From: Sphingobacterium sp. UGAL515B_05
GTDB taxonomy: Bacteria; Bacteroidota; Bacteroidia; Sphingobacteriales; Sphingobacteriaceae
DNA length: 64,000 bases
NCBI RefSeq assembly: GCF_033097525.1
Contig: NZ_CP109907.1
Location: 4,836,001 to 4,900,000 of the forward strand
Direction: 5' to 3'
Shown here: positions 1-7,812 of the stretch, in pieces
Layout: every line of letters starts with the position of its first letter
How positions within the stretch are numbered: the first letter of the stretch is position 1
Position numbers and translations under genes: made by a program
The notes under the pieces: model-generated
What the model was told of the DNA's origin: nothing
The model's database searches: none
What the model saw: the letters and a program-made list of their open reading frames with translations, nothing else

Positions 1-370
1 GTCTAAAGGCATCAAAGATTAAGCTTAACGTAAAAATCATGATGGATAACGACTGCACCTCTTTGAAATGTGGAATCAGTAAGAATAAAGGAGCGGCCAA
101 TACGAGACTTCCGAACTGAACCTTGAAACTACCAATCCGATCAGTCAGCCAGCCACCTATATAGGAACCACAAACGGAGCCGAATCCATAACTCATCAAT
201 ACCACACCGACCTGTTTAATGTCAAAATGTAGAACCTGGGTCATGTAGAGACCAAGAAAGGGAATCACCATACTTCCCATTCTATTGATGAGCATAACTA
301 TGGCAAGTAGCCATGCGGCTTGAGACAGTCCCTTAAAGGAGTCGAGGTATATCGATAAAATTCTTTTCAT
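1..370 (-). CDS. MFS transporter, N-terminal part (cut by window edge)
   Basis: Reading the minus strand from the ATG at 370 gives about 123 residues, open to the window edge, so the C-terminal two thirds lie outside. The visible part has three or four hydrophobic segments. After the second there is a loop GGWLTDRIGSFK, which fits the MFS motif A consensus (GxLaDrxGrr) between membrane helices 2 and 3. This makes it an inner-membrane secondary transporter of the major facilitator superfamily. The substrate cannot be told from this part; many similar Bacteroidota genes are annotated as drug or sugar efflux. Confidence 0.8.
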   Translation of the reverse strand, partial: MKRILSIYLDSFKGLSQAAWLLAIVMLINRMGSMVIPFLGLYMTQVLHFDIKQVGVVLMSYGFGSVCGSYIGGWLTDRIGSFKVQFGSLVLAAPLFLLIPHFKEVQSLSIMIFTLSLIFDAFR

Positions 371-443
371 TGAATGATGAATCAGCTTGTATAGATCGTA
401 TAAGGTTTTTAATTCATACGTCTTCTTGTAGTATTGGTAAAAA

Positions 444-475
444 AAATGCCAAATTGATTAGTCAACTTGGCATTT
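444..475 (-). terminator. Rho-independent terminator of the metallophosphatase gene
   Basis: The arms 444-456 and 463-475 (AAATGCCAA.TTG / CAA.TTGGCATTT) pair with one mismatch around a 6-base loop. On the minus strand the hairpin is followed by a run of nine T. It lies just past the stop codon of the minus-strand gene at 493-1452. Confidence 0.75.
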
Positions 476-492
476 ATTAGAATTAGATCATA

Positions 493-1452
493 TTATGCCA
501 ACATGGACTCTGGAATTGAAGGATTGACCTGATAGGTACTTGCGACCATTTGTTTCTTCTCAGACCCCGGTTCCATAATAAAGTCAATACGTCCCAGATT
601 AATCCCGGCAAAACCGACTTGATTCACAACGGTCTTCGTTCCTTTTAAATTAGTAACCAGTGTTGGTTCATTTAAGAAGGTGTGGGTATGGCCGCCGATA
701 ATTAGGTCAATATCTGAGGTTTTAGCGGCAAGGATCAGATCGGACACTTTATCGTTTTCATATTGATAACCCAAATGCGATAAACAGATGACCAAATCAC
801 ATTTGTGTTTTTCCTTCAATATGCGGACCACCTTGTTGGATACTTCAATAGGATCCAAATATTTCATTCCTTTGAAGTTATTGGGGTCAACCAATCCTTC
901 AATATCTACTCCTAGTCCAAACACGCCTATTTTTATTCCGCCTTTATGGAATATGGTATAATCCTGGGTTTTCCCCTCCAATACAGTTCCTTTGAAGTCG
1001 TAATTGGCCGTTAAGAACGGAAATTTAGCGTGATCCAGGTATTTTACAAGACCGTTAAGACCATTGTCAAATTCATGATTTCCGAATGTCCCGGCATCAT
1101 AACCCAGCTTTGTCATGAGATCAAGTTCAAGTTTTCCTCCAAAAAGATTAAAATAGGGGGTACCTTGAAACATGTCGCCTGCATCCAGTAATAGAAGATG
1201 TTCTTCTTCTTTGCGGATTTTATTGATAAGCGTACTTCGGCGCGCAACACCAGCCAATCCCTGATATTTACCGCCGTCCATCGGAAACGGTTCAATACGG
1301 CTATGAACATCGTTGGTATGTAAAATTGTAAGTTTTACCTTCTTACTCTTCGCGTCGACTTGAAAAGGAAGTGATCCCAAAGCAACTGCAGCAGAAAATC
1401 CACCAACTTGCTTGATAAACGATCTTCGGTTAATTGATTTTAATTCTTCCAT
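493..1452 (-). CDS. Tat-exported metallophosphatase, catalytic half of a split 5'-nucleotidase
   Basis: A 319-residue calcineurin-like metallophosphoesterase of the UshA/5'-nucleotidase type. The N-terminus carries a twin-arginine signal (NRRSFIKQ followed by a hydrophobic stretch), so export by the Tat route is expected. The metal-binding motifs are all visible in order: NDVHSR, GDMFQGT, GNHEFDNG, CLSHLG and GGHTHTF. The family hydrolyses nucleotides or related phosphate esters in the periplasm. The usual C-terminal substrate-binding domain is missing here and is encoded by the overlapping upstream gene (1430-2191), so the two products probably act together. The exact substrate is not known. 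Confidence 0.88.
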   Translation of the reverse strand: MEELKSINRRSFIKQVGGFSAAVALGSLPFQVDAKSKKVKLTILHTNDVHSRIEPFPMDGGKYQGLAGVARRSTLINKIRKEEEHLLLLDAGDMFQGTPYFNLFGGKLELDLMTKLGYDAGTFGNHEFDNGLNGLVKYLDHAKFPFLTANYDFKGTVLEGKTQDYTIFHKGGIKIGVFGLGVDIEGLVDPNNFKGMKYLDPIEVSNKVVRILKEKHKCDLVICLSHLGYQYENDKVSDLILAAKTSDIDLIIGGHTHTFLNEPTLVTNLKGTKTVVNQVGFAGINLGRIDFIMEPGSEKKQMVASTYQVNPSIPESMLA

Positions 1453-2191
1453 CTAATTCTGCATTTACTTTTTTGCCTTCTTTCGTTAATTCACTCACAT
1501 ATTCAATCAAACCTTCACGCATACGTTGCGGATAGTCTGCCCGCGATACAGGTTGTGTCAACAGGGTAAGGTTGTCACCACCATTGGCAAGATAATCATA
1601 GGTCACTAGTTTATATAACTTATCGTCTTCAATAGCTTGACCTTTGATCTTGATGTCCTGAACTTTGTTGCCTGTAATTGTCAAAGTCATTCCAGCAATA
1701 GGTTGACCATGTGTTGTTGCAATATAGTCAGCAAGCTGACGAATCTGACTACCCTTGAGTTCGAGTATTGTCAATGTGTTCTCAAAGGGCATAACCTCGA
1801 AAATATGTCCTACGGTAATATCTCCTGCTTTAAGGTCATTTCGAATCCCACCCTTTGTTGCGAACGCTAAATCCGCAGGGTTATGGGCATTATGTTCACT
1901 CATCCACAACAAGGCTTCACAAAAAAAGTTGCCCATTAATGTTTCCGCTGTTTTCTCTTTTGTCAATGCTTTGTCCGCATGTCCAATCACACGGTTCATT
2001 TCCGCTTCCATTTTGTGCTTGAAGGGCTCGTAGATTGATACGACTGCAGGATCAGCTTGCATATCGCTATTGATATGATATTGTTGGAAATCTTTTTGCG
2101 TTGGATGGAGCTGTTTTGTACAACCTGTAACCATCAAAAGCGAAGCGACACCAAGGCTACCAATAAAGGCAATTTGCTTCGATATATTCAT
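1430..2191 (-). CDS. 5'-nucleotidase C-terminal domain lipoprotein
   Basis: About 253 residues. I chose the ATG at 2191 rather than the one at 2230 because the product then begins with a standard lipoprotein signal (MNISKQIAFIG, lipobox VTGC). The rest fits the 5_nucleotid_C domain: GGIRNDLKAGDIT, MPFENTLTILELKG and YDYLANGGDNLT are the usual signature stretches of the domain that binds the nucleobase in UshA. It overlaps the catalytic gene by 23 bases, so the two are translationally linked. It is probably anchored to a membrane on the periplasmic face, holding the substrate for the Tat-exported catalytic partner. Confidence 0.87.
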   Translation of the reverse strand: MNISKQIAFIGSLGVASLLMVTGCTKQLHPTQKDFQQYHINSDMQADPAVVSIYEPFKHKMEAEMNRVIGHADKALTKEKTAETLMGNFFCEALLWMSEHNAHNPADLAFATKGGIRNDLKAGDITVGHIFEVMPFENTLTILELKGSQIRQLADYIATTHGQPIAGMTLTITGNKVQDIKIKGQAIEDDKLYKLVTYDYLANGGDNLTLLTQPVSRADYPQRMREGLIEYVSELTKEGKKVNAELDGRIKIN

Positions 2192-2280
2192 TCTCTTTAA
2201 TTTAACCAAATACTTTGCAAAGTTAGCCAATTATATATGAACAAATCTTATCCAATGTTAGCTAATTTTTAAAAACAACA

Positions 2281-2310
2281 AAAGCTTAACATTGTTACAC
2301 ATTAAGCTTT
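2281..2310 (-). terminator. Probable terminator of the lrp-eamA operon
   Basis: A perfect 9-bp inverted repeat, AAAGCTTAA (2281-2289) and TTAAGCTTT (2302-2310), lies beyond the stop of the minus-strand transporter gene. On the minus strand it is followed by a T-rich stretch (TGTTGTTTTT). The T-run is interrupted, so it may be a weak terminator. Confidence 0.5.
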
Positions 2311-2336
2311 GTCCATATAATTAGAAAAATAACAAC

Positions 2337-3404
2337 CTAGTGAACTAATTCCGTGTCAGGAATGGTATTGGCATCCATTTGGCGATCCGCTGTTTTCAAG
2401 TTCTCCAGCTTATTACCTTGTTGGATGATCTTTTTCCTTTTGCTGCGCGACGACAGTTTGGTGCGATACGCTTTCCAGTTCATTAACAAGACTGAAAATA
2501 GAATAACGGCTAAACCGACAATTTGCAGGGAGGTTACCACGTGCGAAGTGAAAAAATGACTTAATATAAGTGCAATAATTGGGTTCACATACGCATAGGT
2601 ACTTACTTCCATTGCTGGACGCACCTGCAATAACCAAATATAAGAGCTAAAAGCAAGAATTGAGCCAAATGTAATTAAATACCCCAAATTGAACCAGTCA
2701 ACAGGTGCCACACTACGCAGTGTAAATGATGCATATTCGCCGGTAAAAAGCGCTGTGATATTAAAGAGGACACCTGCGGTAACCATTTGCCAAGCGGTCT
2801 TCACCATAACATGCAGATCCTCTTTTTCTTCTTTGTCAGATTTTTTAAAATACTTGGAAATCAATGAACCTACAGTCCAAGCAATAGAACCCAATACTAA
2901 AATCGATAAGGCAATCACCTTAAGGGTACCATCTGTATTGTCATTGGTCGCCATGATCTGTTCAGCAAATAGCATCACAACACCACAGAAACCTAATGCT
3001 ACGCCTGCAACTGTGCTAATGCTGCTAAAGTTTTCTTTCCATTTTGGTTTGTCCAATAATATAAACCAGATTGCAGCAGCGGCAGCAATAATAGCGGCAA
3101 CACCACCAGATACATATTGCTCAGCCCAGATAACCCCTGCCATATCGACGAAGAGCAATAAAAAACCTACGATTGCGGCCTCCTGAATAGAACGCTTGTT
3201 AAATAATTTATATCCTTTTATGGCGCAATATGTCATTAGGATTGCACTGGCTGCAACAAATCGAAACGAACCCAAAATAAATGGCGGGAAACTATGCAAT
3301 GCTTTTTCTATAAAGAAAAAGGTAGAGCCCCATACCACATAAATAATGAAATAAGCAACAACAACCATGAATGGGCTAGCTGCCTTTTTTTGTCCTTGCA
3401 ACAT
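2337..3404 (-). CDS. EamA (DMT) family exporter
   Basis: A 355-residue integral membrane protein with about ten hydrophobic helices in two similar halves, as in the EamA/RhaT drug-metabolite transporter family. The opening VWGSTFFFIEKAL followed by FPPFILGSFRF is the typical first-repeat pattern (WG-S/T-F...P...RF). The C-terminal 45 residues are charged and cytoplasmic. Family members export amino acids or other metabolites. It lies 18 bases after an Lrp-type regulator gene on the same strand, which suggests amino-acid-responsive control of an amino-acid exporter. The substrate is inferred only from that context. Confidence 0.87.
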   Translation of the reverse strand: MLQGQKKAASPFMVVVAYFIIYVVWGSTFFFIEKALHSFPPFILGSFRFVAASAILMTYCAIKGYKLFNKRSIQEAAIVGFLLLFVDMAGVIWAEQYVSGGVAAIIAAAAAIWFILLDKPKWKENFSSISTVAGVALGFCGVVMLFAEQIMATNDNTDGTLKVIALSILVLGSIAWTVGSLISKYFKKSDKEEKEDLHVMVKTAWQMVTAGVLFNITALFTGEYASFTLRSVAPVDWFNLGYLITFGSILAFSSYIWLLQVRPAMEVSTYAYVNPIIALILSHFFTSHVVTSLQIVGLAVILFSVLLMNWKAYRTKLSSRSKRKKIIQQGNKLENLKTADRQMDANTIPDTELVH

Positions 3405-3422
3405 AATTAAACCTCCTTTCTA

Positions 3423-3896
3423 TTACTCAGGTATCACAACCTGCTGATCTTCCTTGACTGTCTGAAGTACAATTGTTGTCCGCGTTGAAATAATACCTTC
3501 AACTTTACTTAAGGTATTTCGCATGAGATCCACTAAACCTGTAGAATCTGCAGTTCTTACTTTAATAAGATAACCATCATCACCTGCAATGTCATGTACT
3601 TCTTGAACTTCAGGGATTTCGGCAAGTGCCAACCCTACACCCTGTTCGCCAATAATATCATTGGCTTTGATAAAAATAAACGATAAAAGTTTTTGATCGA
3701 CCGCGGCAGGATTGATCTTAGCACTATATTTTAAAATCACATCTTTTTGCTCAAGCTTCTTTACACGCTCGAGGATTGCTGATGGTGCCATACCTAATTC
3801 TCTTGCGATATCAGCATTGTTGATCCGTCCATTATCCTGCATTAAGCGCAAGATTTTATAGTCGACTTGGTCTAAATTATATTCTACTTTTGTCAT
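3423..3896 (-). CDS. Lrp/AsnC family transcriptional regulator
   Basis: A 157-residue Lrp/AsnC protein. It has an N-terminal winged helix-turn-helix (YKILRLMQDNGRINNADIARELGM, then SAILERVKKLE) and a C-terminal RAM/AsnC ligand domain (FIFIKAND, VHDIAGDDGYLIKVR, ISTRTTIVLQ). These regulators bind DNA as multimers and respond to amino acids. The gene is first in a two-gene operon with an EamA exporter. A perfect 10-bp inverted repeat 28 bases upstream of its start is a good candidate for its own operator. Confidence 0.92.
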   Translation of the reverse strand: MTKVEYNLDQVDYKILRLMQDNGRINNADIARELGMAPSAILERVKKLEQKDVILKYSAKINPAAVDQKLLSFIFIKANDIIGEQGVGLALAEIPEVQEVHDIAGDDGYLIKVRTADSTGLVDLMRNTLSKVEGIISTRTTIVLQTVKEDQQVVIPE

Positions 3897-3923
3897 TTCG
3901 ACTGCAAAGGTAGCTAAAAAAGT

Positions 3924-3961
3924 ATAATATTCAAAATTATTTATGCTATCCTGAATATTAT
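3924..3961. promoter_or_regulatory. Inverted repeat upstream of the lrp-eamA operon (candidate Lrp operator)
   Basis: ATAATATTCA (3924-3933) and TGAATATTAT (3952-3961) form a perfect 10-bp inverted repeat with an 18-base spacer, 28 bp upstream of the regulator's start codon. Lrp proteins often bind AT-rich dyads near their own promoters. Assignment as an autoregulatory site is inference. Confidence 0.45.
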
Positions 3962-4069
3962 TCTGATTAAACGGAGTGGTATGTGAATTTTATTCGAATT
4001 TACTGTAAAGAAATCTTAACCATTTGGGCTATGGTGCTGAAAGTAAGTATATTGCTTTTTAGGTCGCCC

Positions 4070-4097
4070 AAAGGTATAATTCAACAATTATACCTTT
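4070..4097. terminator. Hairpin straddling the stop codon of the FUSC gene
   Basis: A perfect 12-bp inverted repeat (4070-4081 and 4086-4097) with a 4-base loop. It includes the stop codon of the minus-strand FUSC gene. There is no T-run on the minus-strand side, while the plus-strand side ends in five T. It may end or stabilise the transcript rather than act as a classic terminator. Confidence 0.4.
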
Positions 4098-4584
4098 TTC
4101 TTAATTTCAGAATAATATTTCTTGTAGACAGGATGACCCCCAATCCAATCAGACAACCTAAACAGACACAACCAAAGCGATCCAAGGCGGCGAAGTAGGA
4201 GCGGCTTTGCTGTTCATGAAGGTAGACGATAATTAGGGCGACCATAGATGTTCGCGCCACAGCCATGATGTTGAGTAGCTTACAAGTAATCAATGACGCG
4301 ACAATGCCGATAATCATGGCGTACAGTTGTGAAATAGGTACAAAATATAAACTAAGCCCAATTGCCGAGCCTATAAAATTGGATTTAGCGCGATCGATAG
4401 CTATTTTTTTTGATTCATTCTCTTGTGGCGAAATGACCAGTATAATCGATATGAGTGTCCAAGAAACAGAGTACTGGGGAAAGGATACAAAGAGTGGGTA
4501 ACCTATAAGGAAGCCAATCAATACCCGGATGGTGTATATAATAAAATCAGAATGAAGCGTATAGCGAAGGAATAGATTACGCAT
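4081..4584 (-). CDS. FUSC family membrane protein
   Basis: A 167-residue protein with four or five predicted membrane helices. The pattern RVLIGFLIGYPLFV, followed by WTLISIILVISP and then ENESKKIAIDRAKSNFIGSAIGL, matches the FUSC / aromatic-acid exporter-like membrane domain, in which a conserved R..GT/S..G element follows a cytoplasmic loop. It is short compared with full FUSC transporters, which carry a second half, but single-domain versions are common in Bacteroidota. Transport of an organic acid is possible but unproven. It stands alone on the minus strand, divergent from the dehydrogenase gene. Confidence 0.65.
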   Translation of the reverse strand: MRNLFLRYTLHSDFIIYTIRVLIGFLIGYPLFVSFPQYSVSWTLISIILVISPQENESKKIAIDRAKSNFIGSAIGLSLYFVPISQLYAMIIGIVASLITCKLLNIMAVARTSMVALIIVYLHEQQSRSYFAALDRFGCVCLGCLIGLGVILSTRNIILKLRKRYNC

Positions 4585-4756
4585 ATAAGGAAGATATCAA
4601 TCGTTAACTAAATGATGTAGCGCCACAAAAATACACGCATTGTTTGAAGGAACGAAATAAAATTGACTTTTGTGGTAAATTACCCTGTTTTGCGTTTTTA
4701 TGCGTTTTTTGTTTTTGATTTGTGCATTTCTTGCATTCATCTCTTTTTCCGATGCA

Positions 4757-4774
4757 TAAATTTGACTAAATTTG
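4757..4774 (+). promoter_or_regulatory. Candidate Bacteroidota -7 promoter elements
   Basis: Two copies of TAAATTTG (4757-4764 and 4767-4774) fit the Bacteroidota -7 consensus TAnnTTTG and lie 25-35 bp before the GTG start of the dehydrogenase gene. No convincing -33 TTTG was found at the usual spacing, so this is tentative. Confidence 0.4.
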
Positions 4775-4798
4775 TTTCATACATTAAATGCAGATTAA

Positions 4799-5869
4799 GT
4801 GAAAGATCAAAATCAATTAGCCTTATTAGCGTCTCAACTCAAAGGGGAGCTCTTTTATACCAATGAAACCAAGGATCAAACGATGTTGCTTGCCTATTCG
4901 ACCGATGCGTCCGTTTATCAGGAAAAGCCGTTGGCTGTGGCAATACCAGCTGATATTGATGACATTAAAAAATTAATTGATTTTGCACAGCAGCATAGGA
5001 TGACAATAATACCACGTACTGCCGGTACCTCTTTGGCGGGACAGGTTGTAGGCCATGGTATTATTATGGATATTTCGCGTCATTTTAACGGTATTATTGA
5101 ACTTAATATCGAAGAGCAGTGGGTTCGGGTGCAACCAGGCGTGATCCGTGACGACTTAAATAGTTATCTTAAACCATTCGGACTGATGTTTGGGCCTGAA
5201 ACTTCGACGGCAAGCCGTGCCATGGTTGGTGGAATGATTGGCAATAACTCTTCGGGTTTGCATTCAATTGTCTGGGGAGATACACGGCACAATTTGATTT
5301 CGGCCAACGTACTTTTGGACGACTGTTCTGAAGTGACTTTTGAGGCGCTTGATGAAGCAGCATATTTTAAGAAATTATTATTAGCTGGTCGTGAGGGGGA
5401 TATCTACCGTAATATGAATGAATTATTGACAGATCCACAACATTTAAGTGCCATAGAAGCGGGCTACCCCAAACGATCCATCACAAGAAGAAATACCGGT
5501 TATGCATTGGATATTCTTGCTGATCGTTCGGCCCCTTTCAATATGTGTAATTTATTAGCAGGGTCCGAAGGAACTTTGGCTATCGTTACAGAGGCGAAAC
5601 TCAAATTGATGTCCTTACCACCTCAGGAGTTAGGTTTACTCTGTGTTCATTTTGCAGATATGGTAGAGTGTATGCATGGCAACGTGATTGCCTTGGAACA
5701 TAAACCAGAAGCATCTGAATTGGTAGACAAATACATCATGGATTTCACGGTTGGGCATCCAACCTATAAGTATAATCGTTTTTTTATTGAGGGGGATCCC
5801 CAAGCTTTATTAATTGTTGAGTTTAGGGGCTTACAGCTGCCGAAACAGAGGCGAAAGCGATGGCCTTGA
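4799..5869 (+). CDS. FAD/Fe-S 2-hydroxyacid dehydrogenase, N-terminal part (gene broken by a frameshift)
   Basis: A 356-residue reading from a GTG start at 4799; the nearby ATG at 4788 is followed by a stop. It holds an FAD-binding PCMH domain (residues about 35-210: IIPRTAGTSLAGQVVG, GPETSTASRAMVGGMIGNNS) and the start of the FAD-oxidase C-terminal domain (GSEGTLAIVTEAKL). The family (YdiJ/GlcD-like, about 970 residues) oxidises D-lactate or other D-2-hydroxyacids. The reading leaves the family pattern after VEFRG at about 5829 and ends in unrelated residues; the pattern resumes at once in the frame of the next entry (LTAAETEAKAM). Adding one base to the G4 run at 5826-5829 restores a single protein. 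Confidence 0.85.
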   Translation: MKDQNQLALLASQLKGELFYTNETKDQTMLLAYSTDASVYQEKPLAVAIPADIDDIKKLIDFAQQHRMTIIPRTAGTSLAGQVVGHGIIMDISRHFNGIIELNIEEQWVRVQPGVIRDDLNSYLKPFGLMFGPETSTASRAMVGGMIGNNSSGLHSIVWGDTRHNLISANVLLDDCSEVTFEALDEAAYFKKLLLAGREGDIYRNMNELLTDPQHLSAIEAGYPKRSITRRNTGYALDILADRSAPFNMCNLLAGSEGTLAIVTEAKLKLMSLPPQELGLLCVHFADMVECMHGNVIALEHKPEASELVDKYIMDFTVGHPTYKYNRFFIEGDPQALLIVEFRGLQLPKQRRKRWP

Positions 5870-7719
5870 AAGAAGATCTAATTGCTCGTGGCTTAGGATA
5901 TGCCTATCCTTATATTACCGGTATTGAACAGACGAATTTAGTTTGGGATGTACGCAAAGCGGGCCTTGGTTTAATCCGTAATTTGCCTGGGGACAGTCAG
6001 CCTGTAAATTTGATTGAAGATTGTGCTGTTTCCCCTGAGGACCTACCTGCTTACGTGCGGGATATTCAAAAGCTTTTGATAGAAGAGGGTGTACACGCAT
6101 CTTATTATGCGCATGCAGGAGCGGGAGAGCTGCATATCGAACCCTTTGTAAATCTGAAAACAGCAGCCGGTAAACGTACTTTTCGTTCAATCCTCGAGAA
6201 GACGAGTGATCTTGTGTTAAAATATAACGGTTCGCTGAGTGGTGAGCACGGTGATGGTCGTCTGCGCGGAGAGTTTATTGGCAAAGTGCTTGGCGAAAAA
6301 GTTTATAAATTACTTGAGGAAGTCAAATTCATCTTTGACCCACAGGGAGTTTTTAATGCAAATAAGATTGTTAACACACCGCCGATGGATTCTCATTTGC
6401 GCTATGACAACGATAACAACCGAACTGAAATAAAGACCTACTTCGATTTCTCCAAAGATGAATCTATCCTTCGGTTGGCGGAGAAGTGTTCCGGTTCGGG
6501 AGATTGCCGAAAGACTGAAATTACCGGTGGAACAATGTGTCCGTCGTTTATGGCTACACGTGATGAAAAAGATACAACACGGGCACGGGCAAATATGCTA
6601 CGTCAGTTTTTGACGAATTCCACAAAGAAAAACCGTTTCGATCATGAAGAAATCAAAGAGGTCATGGATCTCTGTTTAAGCTGCAAAGGCTGTAAAACGG
6701 AGTGCCCTTCCAGCGTTGATGTTGCTAAAATGAAAGCAGAATTTTTACAACACTATTATGATGAGCATGGCGCGGGGTTTAGAACAAAATTAATTGCTAA
6801 TTTCACCCAGTCTCAGAAACTCGGATCGTGGGTTGCACCTCTTTATAATTTTGTGGTCAAAAATGATTTCTTGTCAGGAATGGTCAAAAAAACAGTAGGA
6901 TTTGCGCCAAAGCGTTCCTTGCCAACCGTCAATGGAACGACCTTAACCCAATGGGTAAAAAAACAAGCAGTGGTAAGTGATGCCAAGCGTCGTGTTTATC
7001 TTTTTTCGGATGAGTTTACGGAATATAATGATGCAGAGATCGGTATTACAGCATACAAATTGTTAACGGCATTGGGGTATGAAGTAGTCATTCCAAAACA
7101 TGTGCAAAGTGGGCGGACTTATCTTTCCAAAGGATTTGTGAAAGAAGCAAAGAAGATTGCGAATCAAAATATCCATTTCTTAAAGGGATTAATTACGGAT
7201 GATACGCCACTTTTAGGCGTTGAACCATCAGGAATAATTACATTTAGAGACGAGTATTTGAGTTTAGTAGACGATGATTTACGTGTTGACGCACAAAAAG
7301 TAGCCAAAAATGCGTTGATGATTGACGAATTTCTGTTGACTGAAATGAAGGCAGGACGTATTCATCCGGAACAGTTTACTGGAACAACAAAAAAGATAAA
7401 GCTGCATGGTCACTGTTACCAAAAGGCTTTTCACCTCGTGACTGTGACAGAACAGGTTCTATCATTCCCGACGAATTTTAGCGTAGAAATTATTCCTTCG
7501 GGCTGTTGTGGTATGGCAGGATCATTTGGTTATGAGGCTGAACATTATGATGTTTCGATGAAAGTGGCCGAACTGGTTTTGTTACCAACCATACGTAAAA
7601 CATCATCCGATACGCTAATTGCTGCGGCGGGCACTTCCTGTAGGCATCAGATTAAAGATGGTGTAGGAAGAAAATCTTATCATCCTGTGGAAATTTTATA
7701 CGATGCTTTATTGAAATAA
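5860..7719 (+). CDS. FAD/Fe-S 2-hydroxyacid dehydrogenase, C-terminal part (gene broken by a frameshift)
   Basis: This 619-residue part finishes the FAD-oxidase domain (VWDVRKAGLGL, HAGAGELHIEP, SGEHGDGRLRGEF). It continues into the iron-sulfur region: CSGSGDC with a later MCPS, and CLSCKGCKTECPSSVD for the 4Fe-4S clusters. Two heterodisulfide-reductase-type CCG regions follow (GHCYQKAF, SGCCGMAG, AGTSCRHQI), which pass electrons onward to the membrane quinone pool. The first ATG here (5860) is internal to the normal protein and is probably not a real start. The whole gene is 4799-7719 with one missing base near 5826. All motifs are otherwise intact, so a recent mutation or a sequencing error is more likely than an old pseudogene. 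Confidence 0.85.
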   Translation: MALKEDLIARGLGYAYPYITGIEQTNLVWDVRKAGLGLIRNLPGDSQPVNLIEDCAVSPEDLPAYVRDIQKLLIEEGVHASYYAHAGAGELHIEPFVNLKTAAGKRTFRSILEKTSDLVLKYNGSLSGEHGDGRLRGEFIGKVLGEKVYKLLEEVKFIFDPQGVFNANKIVNTPPMDSHLRYDNDNNRTEIKTYFDFSKDESILRLAEKCSGSGDCRKTEITGGTMCPSFMATRDEKDTTRARANMLRQFLTNSTKKNRFDHEEIKEVMDLCLSCKGCKTECPSSVDVAKMKAEFLQHYYDEHGAGFRTKLIANFTQSQKLGSWVAPLYNFVVKNDFLSGMVKKTVGFAPKRSLPTVNGTTLTQWVKKQAVVSDAKRRVYLFSDEFTEYNDAEIGITAYKLLTALGYEVVIPKHVQSGRTYLSKGFVKEAKKIANQNIHFLKGLITDDTPLLGVEPSGIITFRDEYLSLVDDDLRVDAQKVAKNALMIDEFLLTEMKAGRIHPEQFTGTTKKIKLHGHCYQKAFHLVTVTEQVLSFPTNFSVEIIPSGCCGMAGSFGYEAEHYDVSMKVAELVLLPTIRKTSSDTLIAAAGTSCRHQIKDGVGRKSYHPVEILYDALLK

Positions 7720-7739
7720 AATAAAAACATTGATAATAG

Positions 7740-7806
7740 TTGTTTGTTATCAGTAATAATGGTAATATTATAAGAGCAATATTCATTAATAACTGATAAC
7801 AAACAA
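7740..7806. repeat. 15-bp perfect inverted repeat in front of the lipoprotein gene
   Basis: TTGTTTGTTATCAGT (7740-7754) and its exact reverse complement (7792-7806) flank a 37-base AT-rich spacer. The right arm ends 6 bases before the ATG at 7813. It could be a paired operator, or a leader hairpin that hides the translation start. No T-run follows, so a simple terminator for the upstream gene is unlikely. Confidence 0.6.
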
Positions 7807-7812
7807 TTCAAT

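Noticed and set aside
2689..3186. A 165-codon open reading on the plus strand opposite the EamA gene
   Set aside because: It is the antisense shadow of a well-supported membrane protein gene. Its product is low in family features and has no start context.
5819..5862. Programmed ribosomal frameshift in the dehydrogenase gene
   Set aside because: No slippery heptamer, downstream pseudoknot or known precedent in this family was seen.
5860..7719. Treating the second dehydrogenase part as an independent protein starting at 5860
   Set aside because: The ATG lies in the middle of the FAD-oxidase domain, and one base change joins it to the part before.
7740..7806. Riboswitch before the lipoprotein gene
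   Set aside because: Only a simple long stem is visible; no conserved aptamer motif that I recognise.
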